Source of the DNA: Undibacterium cyanobacteriorum
GTDB lineage: Bacteria; Pseudomonadota; Gammaproteobacteria; Burkholderiales; Burkholderiaceae_D
Assembly (NCBI RefSeq): GCF_031326225.1
Contig: NZ_CP133720.1
Span: 4,402,001 to 4,466,000, forward strand
Reading direction: 5' to 3'
DNA: 64,000 nucleotides
In this document: one piece after another, positions 36,313 to 45,134 of the stretch
Layout: every line of letters begins with the position of its first letter
How positions within the stretch are numbered: position 1 is the stretch's first letter
Made by a program: the position numbers and the translations under genes
Notes under the pieces: generated by a model
The model's database searches: none
Told to the model about the DNA's origin: nothing
Seen by the model: only the letters and a program-made list of their open reading frames with translations

Positions 36313-37697
36313 TAGGGACTCACTTTATTCACGACAGGAAGTTCAAATTGTTTCAGAACCAAGTCGCGTAAGATGATTTGCCCATCTCTTGTGAAGTGAA
36401 TTCCGTCTTCGGTGCGCACCACCACACTCTTGCCATTTTCTTTGGTGATCGTCTTGCGATATTCGTTCACATCATCACTCAAAGATTCACGGGTCGAGAT
36501 AAAGCGCGACTCGCCTTCACCCAAGCCTTTGGCATACAAGCTATTAAGGATCTTCACGCCGCGATTGATCTTCTCACGTCCCATATTCGGCGCGCCCATC
36601 CAGATCACACGCACATGTTGTTGATGGGCGATTTGTACAATGCTTTGCACGCGTTCTAGATAATTGCTTTGCCAGCGTTCAGTACCAAAGCTTTCGTATT
36701 TGCCGCCCAAGATCATGTCCCAAGTATCGTTCGCGCCGAGGAATACCACCAACACCGAAATACGATCTTTCTCGAGCGATTTCTTAATCACGGCTGGCCA
36801 ATCGTAATAGCCCGGATACGTTAAGCCCGTACTCTGACGGCTCAAGTCAATCGACTTCACATGCGCATTTTGCAAAGCTCGCACCACATGAGGCGCCACG
36901 CCCTGCATCATGGAATCACCAACCAACAGCACTTTATCTTGCTGATTCAAAACCATGCGACCGTCTTCATTCAAAGGAATAAATTGCGTCAATGGTGTTT
37001 CACTCGGTCCATCTTCACCCGCAGCGTTCTGCTTTGCTGGCGCCGTCGCGTTGGCTGCAGTTTGAGCACCTATTTGAGCTGACGATGCACTTGCCTCCGA
37101 CGGCATCATGGTTGGAACTGCGCTTCCTTGATTCTTCTGCGCTAAGCGTGACGTATTACCCTTTTGAGTTGCCTTATCGCGTTGCGATTCGGAGTTTGAT
37201 GCCTCGGGCAAGCCAAACAGCAAGACGTTAAAACTCTGTACCAAACGCTCTTTTAGCGGTTGCCGTACTTGCAATTGCTCCGTCAAATCACGATCAAGTT
37301 GTTTAGTCCATTTGGCGCCGCTCTGCCAGCTTGGATGGTCGACCGCATTCGACAAACCTAATTCTAAGTGACGCGTTTGTTGCCAGTATTGGTCTAAGGC
37401 GTCTTGGCGCAACCAAAACAATAGAGCCAGAGTCGCGGCCAGCACGCCCAAGGTTTGCCAATGCACGGAGCTTTGTTCAAGCGCAACTTCGACCACCGGC
37501 GGCTTAATCGGCACGACCTTGTTAATGCCCTTTTGATGAAGTTCAGGTTTCAATGCTCGTTCGCCTTGATCTTGATTGGCTGCATTGGGAATCGGGTGCT
37601 GCTGATGCGGCATGGCTCCGTTCGAAGTCTTGCGCGCATCTTTGTTGTGATGGCGCTGTTTCTTGGCGTGCTTTTGATTTTCGTATCCGTCTCGCAT
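36312..37697 (-). CDS. Membrane-anchored SGNH hydrolase-like protein (DUF459)
   Basis: A 461-residue protein with a cytoplasmic, very basic N-terminus (Lys/His/Gln-rich, about 1-75), one membrane helix near 83-98 (LGVLAATLALLFWL), and a periplasmic linker rich in Ala, Ser and Gln (about 165-240). Residues about 245-461 are a DUF459-type SGNH domain: LLVGDSMMQGVAPHV with the Ser, VVFLGANDTWD, WMGAPNMGR and EDGIHFTRDGQ with the Asp-His. Together with the MBOAT gene product it resembles the AlgI/AlgX-type pair that moves acetyl groups to an exported glycan. It lies nine bases after the MBOAT gene. Confidence 0.9.
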   Translation of the reverse strand: MRDGYENQKHAKKQRHHNKDARKTSNGAMPHQQHPIPNAANQDQGERALKPELHQKGINKVVPIKPPVVEVALEQSSVHWQTLGVLAATLALLFWLRQDALDQYWQQTRHLELGLSNAVDHPSWQSGAKWTKQLDRDLTEQLQVRQPLKERLVQSFNVLLFGLPEASNSESQRDKATQKGNTSRLAQKNQGSAVPTMMPSEASASSAQIGAQTAANATAPAKQNAAGEDGPSETPLTQFIPLNEDGRMVLNQQDKVLLVGDSMMQGVAPHVVRALQNAHVKSIDLSRQSTGLTYPGYYDWPAVIKKSLEKDRISVLVVFLGANDTWDMILGGKYESFGTERWQSNYLERVQSIVQIAHQQHVRVIWMGAPNMGREKINRGVKILNSLYAKGLGEGESRFISTRESLSDDVNEYRKTITKENGKSVVVRTEDGIHFTRDGQIILRDLVLKQFELPVVNKVSP

Positions 37698-37706
37698 GTT
37701 GAACTC

Positions 37707-39098
37707 CTAGTACGAGTAGTACAAAAATGAAGGAACGCCCGAAGGTCCCAACAAGTGAATCAGCAGTGCCAAACTACATAAGAGTACGGGCTTGCTTAAG
37801 ATCGGCAGCCGTTCCATCAAGCATAAACTGCGCGACTTCCAATTTTCGGCTTGGACGGACGCCACAAAAAACAGCAACATCAAGGCAGCCGCACCCAACA
37901 CATCCATACTCATCGGGGCATCAAGACGGACAAAGCCACAGATAAATTGCAAGGCCTCTTGCCAGCCGTCAGCGCGGAAGAAAATCCATGCAAAGCAAAC
38001 AAAGTGGAAAGTAATCACGGCGCTCAACCACCCTTTGGTTTGACGCCCCAACAATTTTTCTATGATGTTTTGTGCCACCATCCCCAGTCCATGCAGGGCG
38101 CCCCAAATGATGTATTTCAAACTCGCACCATGCCAAATCCCACTGATCACCATGGAACTCACAATAGTCACTTGTGTCATCCACCAGCCATTACGACTAC
38201 CGCCCATAGGAATGTACACGTAGTCACGAATCCAGCTCGACAAAGATATATGCCAACGACGCCAAAATTCACGCAGATTAGCTGCTAAATAAGGATAGTT
38301 GAAATTATCTTTGAGCTGATAACCCAGCAACAGCGACATGGCGATGACTAGGTCAGAATAACCACTGAAATCAAAATAAATTTGGATCGCGAAAGCATAG
38401 GCACCCATCAATAATTCGGGCGCTTGATACGCATCGGGATTGGCAAACAGAGGGTTCACCCAAGTCTCAGAAATCCAAGTCGCCAGCCAAACTTTCTTGA
38501 CCAATGCGGAGAGCAGTAGCCAAAAAATCAAATCCATGTGCAGCAATTTGCGTGGTGCTTTTTCTTCGATTTGCACCAAGAGATCGCTGGCACGGCAAAT
38601 CGGGCCAGCAAACAGAGTGGGAAAGAAAGCGAGATATAGAGCGCTATCGAGCGCATTGGCAGGCTCACGCTCCCGACGAGCAATCGCGACCAGATAGGCA
38701 ATCGCTTGGAAGGTGTAGAAAGAAATTCCGACGGGTAAAAGAATTTCGAGTGCGGGAATCGTCCACGCCAACTGGAAGTATTCCGCAGCCGCCAAAAAAC
38801 CATCGCTGCAAAAGTCGTAATACTTGAAGACCGCTAAATTCAATACGGAGGCAAAGATACCAACACCGCACCACAGACGACGCCGTTCCGCTTGGACTTG
38901 CACCAGTTTGAACAGGCCCAGCATACACACCGTGTACACCGCCAAAATGGTACTGAAACGCCAATCTAAAGAAGCATAAATTCCATAGCTAGCGAGAAGG
39001 AGACTTATTTTTTGCCATTGGGGCCAAGGCTTCAAGCCCCAATACAGGAACAGAAAGACCAGGAAGGTCAGGGCAAACTCAGGCGACAGATAACTCAT
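37707..39098 (-). CDS. MBOAT family membrane-bound O-acyltransferase (AlgI/DltB type)
   Basis: A 463-residue inner-membrane protein with about ten helices. MBOAT signatures are LPVGISFYTFQAI (about 121-133), YFDFSGYSDLVIAM, LREFWRRWHISLSSWIRDYVYIPMGGSR and the catalytic SGIWHGASLKYIIWGALHG (His near 323). These enzymes pass acyl groups, usually acetyl, across the membrane to periplasmic carbohydrate or teichoic-type acceptors. The true start is the ATG at 39098; the frame open to 39215 has no ribosome site. It heads a three-gene operon with two SGNH proteins. No polysaccharide synthase is in the window, so the acceptor is unknown. Confidence 0.93.
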   Translation of the reverse strand: MSYLSPEFALTFLVFLFLYWGLKPWPQWQKISLLLASYGIYASLDWRFSTILAVYTVCMLGLFKLVQVQAERRRLWCGVGIFASVLNLAVFKYYDFCSDGFLAAAEYFQLAWTIPALEILLPVGISFYTFQAIAYLVAIARREREPANALDSALYLAFFPTLFAGPICRASDLLVQIEEKAPRKLLHMDLIFWLLLSALVKKVWLATWISETWVNPLFANPDAYQAPELLMGAYAFAIQIYFDFSGYSDLVIAMSLLLGYQLKDNFNYPYLAANLREFWRRWHISLSSWIRDYVYIPMGGSRNGWWMTQVTIVSSMVISGIWHGASLKYIIWGALHGLGMVAQNIIEKLLGRQTKGWLSAVITFHFVCFAWIFFRADGWQEALQFICGFVRLDAPMSMDVLGAAALMLLFFVASVQAENWKSRSLCLMERLPILSKPVLLCSLALLIHLLGPSGVPSFLYYSY

Positions 39099-39270
39099 GC
39101 TCGATTCAACAGGACAAAGTACACACGTTGTACTGCAAGGTCTAGGGTTGCTTGGCTTCGATTTTTTCAGATCAAAGCGGCACCGTGGAGATGAAAAAAC
39201 GCGCGCGGGTGGCATAGCGTTTTTTCATTTGTACTTTGCTACAAACGAAGAGCTGAACTTTGCAGGATTA

Positions 39271-39300
39271 CCGAGCATTTTGCAAGATCAAAATGCTCGG
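39271..39300. repeat. Perfect 11-bp inverted repeat upstream of the MBOAT operon
   Basis: CCGAGCATTTT (39271-39281) and its complement (39290-39300) flank an eight-base loop. There is no T-run on either strand. It lies between the end of the lipoprotein hydrolase gene and the MBOAT start and may be a weak terminator or a regulator site. Confidence 0.5.
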
Positions 39301-39351
39301 AATGTCGCATGTTGATGCGCCTTTCGCGTTAGGGATACGATTCGCGCTCGC

Positions 39352-40212
39352 TTATTGATTGATGAATTGGCAAACGGCTTCTTGTACTTCAGGACGCGCC
39401 ATCATGCCGGTATGAGGACCGTTCTTAACGACTAAAAGACGTTTATTCGACGCCGGGATCGCCTCGAACACTTTCTTACCCAAATCTGCACCAAACAAAT
39501 CATCGTTCTCACCAACAATCACCAAGCTCTTATTCTGATAGCTCGAAACTGCCTTTTGGTTATTGATCAGTTGCGTGCTCGGTTCGTATTCAAAACGAAC
39601 AAATGGGACCGCATACCAAGGCGTCTTGAAGTCGACCACGTCCGAAATAGTGGTTGCGGTAGCCTCGAGGATGACGCCATCGACCTGGCGATTCTGCATA
39701 ATGTGGCCCGACATAAAGCTACCTAAGGACTGGCCATGCAGATAGAGCTTGCCCTTAGTCGCTTGACGGACCGCATCATAGATACGCAAGGCATCTTGCT
39801 GCAAGGTGGCGATACTGGGATCGCCTTGGGTGCGACCATAGCCACGATAATCATAACTGATGATATTCGGTGTACAGGCCGCTGTCTGGCGCGTCAAGTT
39901 CTTCAGACTTTCATCGGCATGCGATAAGTTGCCACCGAAATACAGTATGGTCGGACGAGCCTCACTGCCCCCATCGGCGACTAAGCGCAGCCCGTTCAAA
40001 CTCAGACTTTCATCGACTTTGATACTCTGCTCTTGCACTTGCACACCGGCCTTCATCGTTTGCGCCGCTGCGCTTGTGAAGCTTTCTTTGGCCTTGTAAC
40101 CAGTGAGACGATCAGGGCGAATAAAGTCTTTCTCTGTCACTTTCACGGTCATGCAGGCACTCAAAGAAGTAGCCAAGCTCAAGATCAAAGTCAAATTCAG
40201 TACTTTACGCAT
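39352..40212 (-). CDS. Alpha/beta hydrolase lipoprotein
   Basis: A 286-residue lipoprotein (lipobox LSAC, Cys20) of the alpha/beta hydrolase fold. It has the oxyanion segment LYFGGNLSHADESL, the nucleophile elbow HGQSLGSF (Ser near 168), Asp in VIVGENDDLFGADLG, and His in KNGPHTGM near 271. The arrangement resembles membrane-attached serine hydrolases of the BEM46/YfhR-like type. Substrate unknown. Upstream, 40358-40397 carries a perfect 16-bp palindrome that may act on this promoter. Confidence 0.87.
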   Translation of the reverse strand: MRKVLNLTLILSLATSLSACMTVKVTEKDFIRPDRLTGYKAKESFTSAAAQTMKAGVQVQEQSIKVDESLSLNGLRLVADGGSEARPTILYFGGNLSHADESLKNLTRQTAACTPNIISYDYRGYGRTQGDPSIATLQQDALRIYDAVRQATKGKLYLHGQSLGSFMSGHIMQNRQVDGVILEATATTISDVVDFKTPWYAVPFVRFEYEPSTQLINNQKAVSSYQNKSLVIVGENDDLFGADLGKKVFEAIPASNKRLLVVKNGPHTGMMARPEVQEAVCQFINQ

Positions 40213-40357
40213 TCTGTTCTCCTGTGTTGGATGTTGAGTGATTGCTTACAGATGGTCTATTGCAAACCTCATGCCAGGGGCAAAATGCAGGGGAATCACC
40301 CAAAAAAGCGATCAGCGGAGGGGTTTTGGGGAACAAAACAGGTATCCGATTCGGAAA

Positions 40358-40397
40358 TTGTCCGCTACCGAACGGTGGACTGTTCGGTAGCGGACAA
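40358..40397. repeat. Perfect 16-bp palindrome, candidate operator
   Basis: TTGTCCGCTACCGAAC (40358-40373) and its exact complement (40382-40397) flank GGTGGACT. It lacks a U-tract on either strand, so a terminator role for priA is unlikely. It lies about 150-185 bases upstream of the lipoprotein hydrolase start and could bind a dimeric regulator. Confidence 0.6.
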
Positions 40398-40444
40398 ACA
40401 AGATATTTGAGTAACTGAACTTGAAAATCAGATGCGAGCTTGAA

Positions 40445-42538
40445 CTAGATATCAACCGGATCAATCTCCACGCCCCATTTGACGCGGGTTTTCCAACTAC
40501 GCAACATCGAGATCCATTCTTTGAGGAAAGCTTGCAAAGCGGGACGTGAGTTCGATTCGATCAGCAATTGGGCTCTATCCATGTTGTGGACACGGGTCAT
40601 GGTCATGGGGATAGGATCGTTAATCGTAATGCCGGGAAACTCCAAACAGCGGGCCGCTTCCTGCAAGAAGCCGATCGCGGTTTCTAAGTCGCGCGCCTCG
40701 GCACGCAATAAGGCTTGATAAATGAAGGGAGGCATCGCCGCTTGTTGGCGTTCTTCTAACAGGTCATCAGCGAAGCGGTGATAGTTATGTGCCATCAAGG
40801 CATGATACAAAGGATGATCGGGATAGCGGGTTTGAATCAACACTTCGCTGGCATTACCGCCTTCTTTCTGACCAGCGCGGCCTGCCCTGCCCGCCACCTG
40901 CATGAGTTGCGCAAATAAGCGCTCACTTGCACGGAAGTCCTGAGAAAATAATGCGCTGTCGGGGTTCAGTGCAGCGACCAAGGTCAAGTTTTTGAAGTCA
41001 TGGCCCTTTGCCACCATTTGCGTGCCGATCAAAATATCGACCTCTCCGCGGTGCACGGTATCGAAAGCCGCCTCAGCGCTCCCTTTCAATTTGGTGGAAT
41101 CAGCGTCGATGCGAAACACCCGCGCTTCCGGAAAAATGCCGTGCAAGGCTTCTTCCAAACGTTGGGTGCCTCGGCCTAGAGCTTGTAAGTCGATGTTGCC
41201 ACAGGTCGGGCAATGACGTGGTATTCGTGTTTCTAATCCACAATGATGGCAACGGAGGCGCTTGTCAGGTTTGTGCATCACCATATGCGCCGTACAACGG
41301 GTGCAGTTGCTAATCCAACCACAAGCATCACAGTGCAGGACGGGCGCATAACCGCGCCGATTGAGGAATAGTAGTGATTGCTCACCCTTCTCTAAACGCA
41401 AGCGTACCGCGGAGATCAAACGCTGAGTCAAGCCTTCGGAGGGCTTCTCGCGCTCCGTATTAATGATCTTCACAATCGGTAAAACCGCATCTTTGACGGC
41501 ACGCTCACGCAGTTCTAATTTGCGATAACGGCCTGCCTTGCTGTGTTGCCAAGTCTCTAAAGAGGGTGTGGCTGAGCCTAACACCACCGGAATGCCAAGC
41601 TGATGGGCACGCCATACTGCCAAGTCGCGCGCTGAATAACGCAAGCCTTCTTGCTGTTTGTAGGAAGGATCATGCTCTTCATCGATTACGATCAATTGCA
41701 GATGCGGCAAGGACGAAAGGATCGCCAGACGCGTGCCCAAAATAATCCGAGCTGCACCAGTGTGTGCTGCTAACCAATGGAGTAGGCGCTCACCTTCCGC
41801 CATCCCACTGTGCAAAGTCGCGATCTGAATTCCGGCAAAACGAGCCCGGAAATGGGCTTCAAGCTGTGGTGTCAGGTTGATCTCAGGCACCAAAATCAAG
41901 ACCTGCGATTGGGCGTCCCGCTCCAAAATACGCGCCGTGGCTTGCAAATACACCTCGGTTTTCCCGCTGCCGGTGACGCCATGCAGTAAATACGGTGCGA
42001 AGCCAGTGGTCGGATTTGCGCCTGCGCCGGTGCCAATTACCTTACTGTTGGCAGCACCATTTCCAGAAATGGCATCGACCGCCGCCTGTTGTTCGCGGTT
42101 GAGGTCTTTGGCGCTGGGACTCAATGCACTCGCTTTAGCATCCACCTCAGCGTTGGATTGCAATGGCGCTTTTGCCAATTTCTTTAAATTGCGATCCAAA
42201 GATACCGGCTTCAAGGCGCGCAGATTTTTGGGTAGTGCCGGCACCATCACTTCGCCCAAGGGTCTTTGGTAGTAGTCGGCCGCAAAGCCACATAAGTCCA
42301 TCCATGCTTGACTCAAGGGTGGACATTGATGACGAATCGCCAAGGCATCTTTCAACTTATCTGCAGCCACTTGGGTGGTGTCGGACACCGCGACGATCAC
42401 ACCCGCCAGCTCTTGCCGACCAAAGGGCACGATCGCAATTTGACCTGGAAGCGGACGCACGCCATCGACTTGCCAGCCATAATCAAATAGTCTGTCAAGA
42501 GGGGTATCGAGAGCAATAGTGAGGTAAATGCGTTCCAC
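40445..42538 (-). CDS. priA: Primosomal protein N' (replication restart helicase PriA)
   Basis: A 697-residue SF2 helicase. It has the N-terminal DNA-binding domain, Walker A GVTGSGKTEVY (187-197), DEEH box VIDEEHDPSYKQ, and the paired zinc-binding cysteines CDACGWISNCTRC and CHHCGLETRIPRHCPTCG. QVAGRAGRAGQ is motif VI. PriA rebinds stalled or collapsed forks and loads DnaB. An unusual Gly/Ala/Asn-rich insert lies just ahead of the ATPase core (about 158-180, SGNGAANSKVIGTGAGANP). The gene lies downstream of hemE on the same strand, separated by a 527-base AT-rich gap with DnaA-box-like sites. Confidence 0.97.
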   Translation of the reverse strand: MERIYLTIALDTPLDRLFDYGWQVDGVRPLPGQIAIVPFGRQELAGVIVAVSDTTQVAADKLKDALAIRHQCPPLSQAWMDLCGFAADYYQRPLGEVMVPALPKNLRALKPVSLDRNLKKLAKAPLQSNAEVDAKASALSPSAKDLNREQQAAVDAISGNGAANSKVIGTGAGANPTTGFAPYLLHGVTGSGKTEVYLQATARILERDAQSQVLILVPEINLTPQLEAHFRARFAGIQIATLHSGMAEGERLLHWLAAHTGAARIILGTRLAILSSLPHLQLIVIDEEHDPSYKQQEGLRYSARDLAVWRAHQLGIPVVLGSATPSLETWQHSKAGRYRKLELRERAVKDAVLPIVKIINTEREKPSEGLTQRLISAVRLRLEKGEQSLLFLNRRGYAPVLHCDACGWISNCTRCTAHMVMHKPDKRLRCHHCGLETRIPRHCPTCGNIDLQALGRGTQRLEEALHGIFPEARVFRIDADSTKLKGSAEAAFDTVHRGEVDILIGTQMVAKGHDFKNLTLVAALNPDSALFSQDFRASERLFAQLMQVAGRAGRAGQKEGGNASEVLIQTRYPDHPLYHALMAHNYHRFADDLLEERQQAAMPPFIYQALLRAEARDLETAIGFLQEAARCLEFPGITINDPIPMTMTRVHNMDRAQLLIESNSRPALQAFLKEWISMLRSWKTRVKWGVEIDPVDI

Positions 42539-43065
42539 GAACTTAATGTAAGGCTTGAGATATTGCGCTAACTATCGGTTTTCTATGGTCTTTTTTTTCT
42601 ATCCACAGCTTTTGTGGATAACTTTGTGGAAAAGCCTATCTTGACACTGCCAAAGCCTAGATTCTATGCGGGTTTCAATAGATTGCCCAATTGCGATGCA
42701 GAAAAAACACCCTTTAAAATCAACGGCTTACAAAAACAAATTTGAGGCAAAAAACATTTTTACTGAGAATTTTTTTGTCTGTGGTTTTTTGTGAATAAGT
42801 ACCAGAAATCGATAGCTTTTTTGGTACTTATCCACCGCTCCATATCGCATTTTCCAGCGCATTTGCCTCGCCAGACCGCATGCCCATTCACTTTTGCACA
42901 GCAACACGATGGCGGTATGCGAAATTGCTGGGATTTCGGGTCAGGTACACTCGTTTAAAAAAGTCGATACAAGTCAAACAAGTGACGCTTTGTCCCACTT
43001 CCTTGCCGTGAAACTTGTTCGTTTGAGTCTGCGGGCGATGAGTCATTCCCGCCCGCATAGGCTGT
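42539..43065. other. AT-rich priA-hemE gap with DnaA-box-like cluster
   Basis: No convincing gene. The part 42599-42836 holds five 9-mers within one mismatch of TTATCCACA: CTATCCACA 42599-42607, TGTGGATAA 42613-42621 (exact, reverse), TGTGGAAAA 42625-42633, TGTGAATAA 42790-42798 and TTATCCACC 42828-42836. Between them lie strongly AT-rich runs (42700-42790). Two of the boxes sit in an inverted repeat, 42791-42803 with 42823-42835. Near hemE, TGCGGGCG (43030-43037) pairs with CGCCCGCA (43050-43057), without T-run. This could be an origin-type region or a DnaA-binding control site. Confidence 0.5.
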
Positions 43066-44151
43066 TTAAGCTTGTTGACGCTGACGGCGGCTGACTTCAT
43101 GCACCGTTTCCACCAAGACCGTCACAGCATCTGGCGAAGTGAACTGAGAAATGCCATGACCCAAATTAAACACATGGCCATGACCAGCACTTGGTTTGCC
43201 ATAAGCTTCCAAAGTAGCTGTCACTTGCTGACGGATTTGCTCAGGTTCAGCAAACAAAACGGCTGGATCCAAGTTTCCTTGCAAGGCGACTTTATCACCC
43301 ACGCGCGCACGCGCTTGACCCAAATTCACGGTCCAGTCGAGGCCCAAAGCATCGGCACCAATGTCGGCCATTTGCTCTAACCACAAACCGCCACCCTTAG
43401 TGAACACGATACATGGAATGCGTTGACCATCTTTCTCACGTTGCAATTGATTCACGATGTCTTGCATGTATTTGAGCGAGAAGCGTTGATAGGCGCCGTC
43501 GGCCAAGGCCCCGCCCCAGCTATCAAAAATCATGACGGCTTGAGCGCCCGCATCGATTTGCGCATTCAAATAAGTCGCGACCGCTTGCGCGTTCAAACTT
43601 AAAATACGCTCCAACAAATCAGGACGCTTGTACATCATCGCCTTGATGCCGTGGAACTCACGTGAGCCTTGGCCTTCCACCATATAGCAGGCCAAAGTCC
43701 AAGGACTTCCCGAGAAACCGATCAAAGGCACACGTCCGTTGAGGGTCTTACGAATCTGGGTCACGGCGTCATACACATATTGCAGGCTACCTTCTGGTGG
43801 CAATTCCAAAGCCATGGCGGCTTTTTCATCTTTCAAAGGACGTTCAAACTTCGGTCCCTCGCCTTCCTCAAAATACAAGCCCAAGCCCATCGCATCAGGC
43901 ACAGTCAAGATGTCGGAGAACAAGATCGCGGCATCAAGCGCATAGCGATCTAATGGTTGTATCGTCACTTCGGTCGCGAAATCAGGATTCTTGGCCAAAC
44001 TCATGAAAGAACCCGCACCTTTGCGTGTGGCGCGGTACTCAGGCAAATAGCGACCGGCTTGGCGCATCAACCACAAAGGTGTGTATTCAGTTTCTTGACG
44101 CAGCAAAGCGCGTAGGAAGGTGTCATTCTTGAGTGGAGCAAAAGAAGTCAT
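43066..44151 (-). CDS. hemE: Uroporphyrinogen decarboxylase
   Basis: A 361-residue cytoplasmic enzyme of normal length that converts uroporphyrinogen III to coproporphyrinogen III in haem synthesis. The substrate-binding arginines lie in [16 protein letters not shown] (Arg30, Arg34) and the catalytic Asp80 in [18 protein letters not shown]. Further family segments are [26 protein letters not shown] and GNLDPAVLF, plus the closing [14 protein letters not shown]. It lies upstream of priA on the same strand and divergent from the suppressor-of-fused gene, with 226 bases between the starts. Confidence 0.98.
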   Translation of the reverse strand: MTSFAPLKNDTFLRALLRQETEYTPLWLMRQAGRYLPEYRATRKGAGSFMSLAKNPDFATEVTIQPLDRYALDAAILFSDILTVPDAMGLGLYFEEGEGPKFERPLKDEKAAMALELPPEGSLQYVYDAVTQIRKTLNGRVPLIGFSGSPWTLACYMVEGQGSREFHGIKAMMYKRPDLLERILSLNAQAVATYLNAQIDAGAQAVMIFDSWGGALADGAYQRFSLKYMQDIVNQLQREKDGQRIPCIVFTKGGGLWLEQMADIGADALGLDWTVNLGQARARVGDKVALQGNLDPAVLFAEPEQIRQQVTATLEAYGKPSAGHGHVFNLGHGISQFTSPDAVTVLVETVHEVSRRQRQQA

Positions 44152-44377
44152 GAAATGCTTTCGTAAGGCGAATTTTGTAATCCGCTATTATCCCCGAACT
44201 TGGGGTGGCTCGTATATGGCTTAGATCAATAGCGACTTGCTTGCTCTCTGCCTCACCCGAAATTAATCTCATGGACAAATGGGGTTGCTCAGAGGCGCTG
44301 AACAAAATGAGCAAAACTGATCATCTTTTAAATTGCTCAAATGCTATGATATGTTTTTTTCATTTTTGAATGTATCC

Positions 44378-45109
44378 ATGAGCAACGAGACTGAATACAG
44401 CGAAGGTGGCAGCCCGATTTATCGTCATCCAGAGCGCAATGAATGGCAGACACCGCAAGCAGAACCAAGCGAAATCTGCCTAGAACAAATCTCTGAACAC
44501 ATCGAACGCCATCTTGGCCCGGTCAAAACCGTATTCCATGAATTAGTTTCAGACACCGTCCATATCGACGTGCATATCGTTTTGCCGACAGAGCAATCAC
44601 CGTGGATACGTCTGGTGACCTCCGGTATGTCTGACCTCCCCATGCAAATTCCGGCAGAATCGGGCGCATCACGCTATGCGGAATTGATCATGACACTGCC
44701 GCCAGAGTGGGAATTGGAACAAGAGCAGTTTGAAGATGAAAATTGGTATTGGCCAATTCGCCTCATCAAAACTTTGGCGCGCCTTCCGCATCTGTATTCA
44801 ACTTGGCTCGGTTTTGGACACACAGTACCTAACGGTGATCCAGCGCAGAACTATGCGCCCAATACGCAACTCAACGGTGCCATCATCCTGCCGTCCATCA
44901 CCGTTCCGCAAGATTTCCATCGCCTAAGCATCAGCCCAGACAAGGAAATCGCATTTTTCTCGGTAGTGCCACTGTATGAAGAAGAAATGAATCTCAAACT
45001 GAAGAAAGGCACCGATCACTTGCTGGACCTGTTCGACCAACACGGCATGAGCGATGTGATCAATCCGCAGCGCAAAAACATCGCCAAGAAACGCTTTTTC
45101 TTTTTCTAA
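44378..45109 (+). CDS. Suppressor-of-fused (SUFU) domain protein
   Basis: A 244-residue soluble protein of the SUFU family (PF05076). Family features include FHELVSDTVHIDVHIVLPT, WIRLVTSGMSDLPM, ELIMTLPPEWEL, WYWPIRLIKTLARLPHLYSTWLGFGHTV, ILPSI and FFSVVPLYEEEMNLKLKKGTDHLLDLFDQ. The bacterial family is soluble and often proposed as immunity or protein-binding modules; none has a settled function here. I use the ATG at 44378 rather than an upstream ATG-like frame extension at 44333. No toxin gene is seen. Its neighbour 25 bases downstream is the membrane protein gene at 45135. Confidence 0.85.
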   Translation: MSNETEYSEGGSPIYRHPERNEWQTPQAEPSEICLEQISEHIERHLGPVKTVFHELVSDTVHIDVHIVLPTEQSPWIRLVTSGMSDLPMQIPAESGASRYAELIMTLPPEWELEQEQFEDENWYWPIRLIKTLARLPHLYSTWLGFGHTVPNGDPAQNYAPNTQLNGAIILPSITVPQDFHRLSISPDKEIAFFSVVPLYEEEMNLKLKKGTDHLLDLFDQHGMSDVINPQRKNIAKKRFFFF

Positions 45110-45134
45110 TTTTTCGGGATTCGTTCTTCTCACT

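Noticed and set aside
43030..43057. hemE terminator from TGCGGGCG/CGCCCGCA
   Set aside because: No U-tract on either strand, so I mention it only within the gap description.
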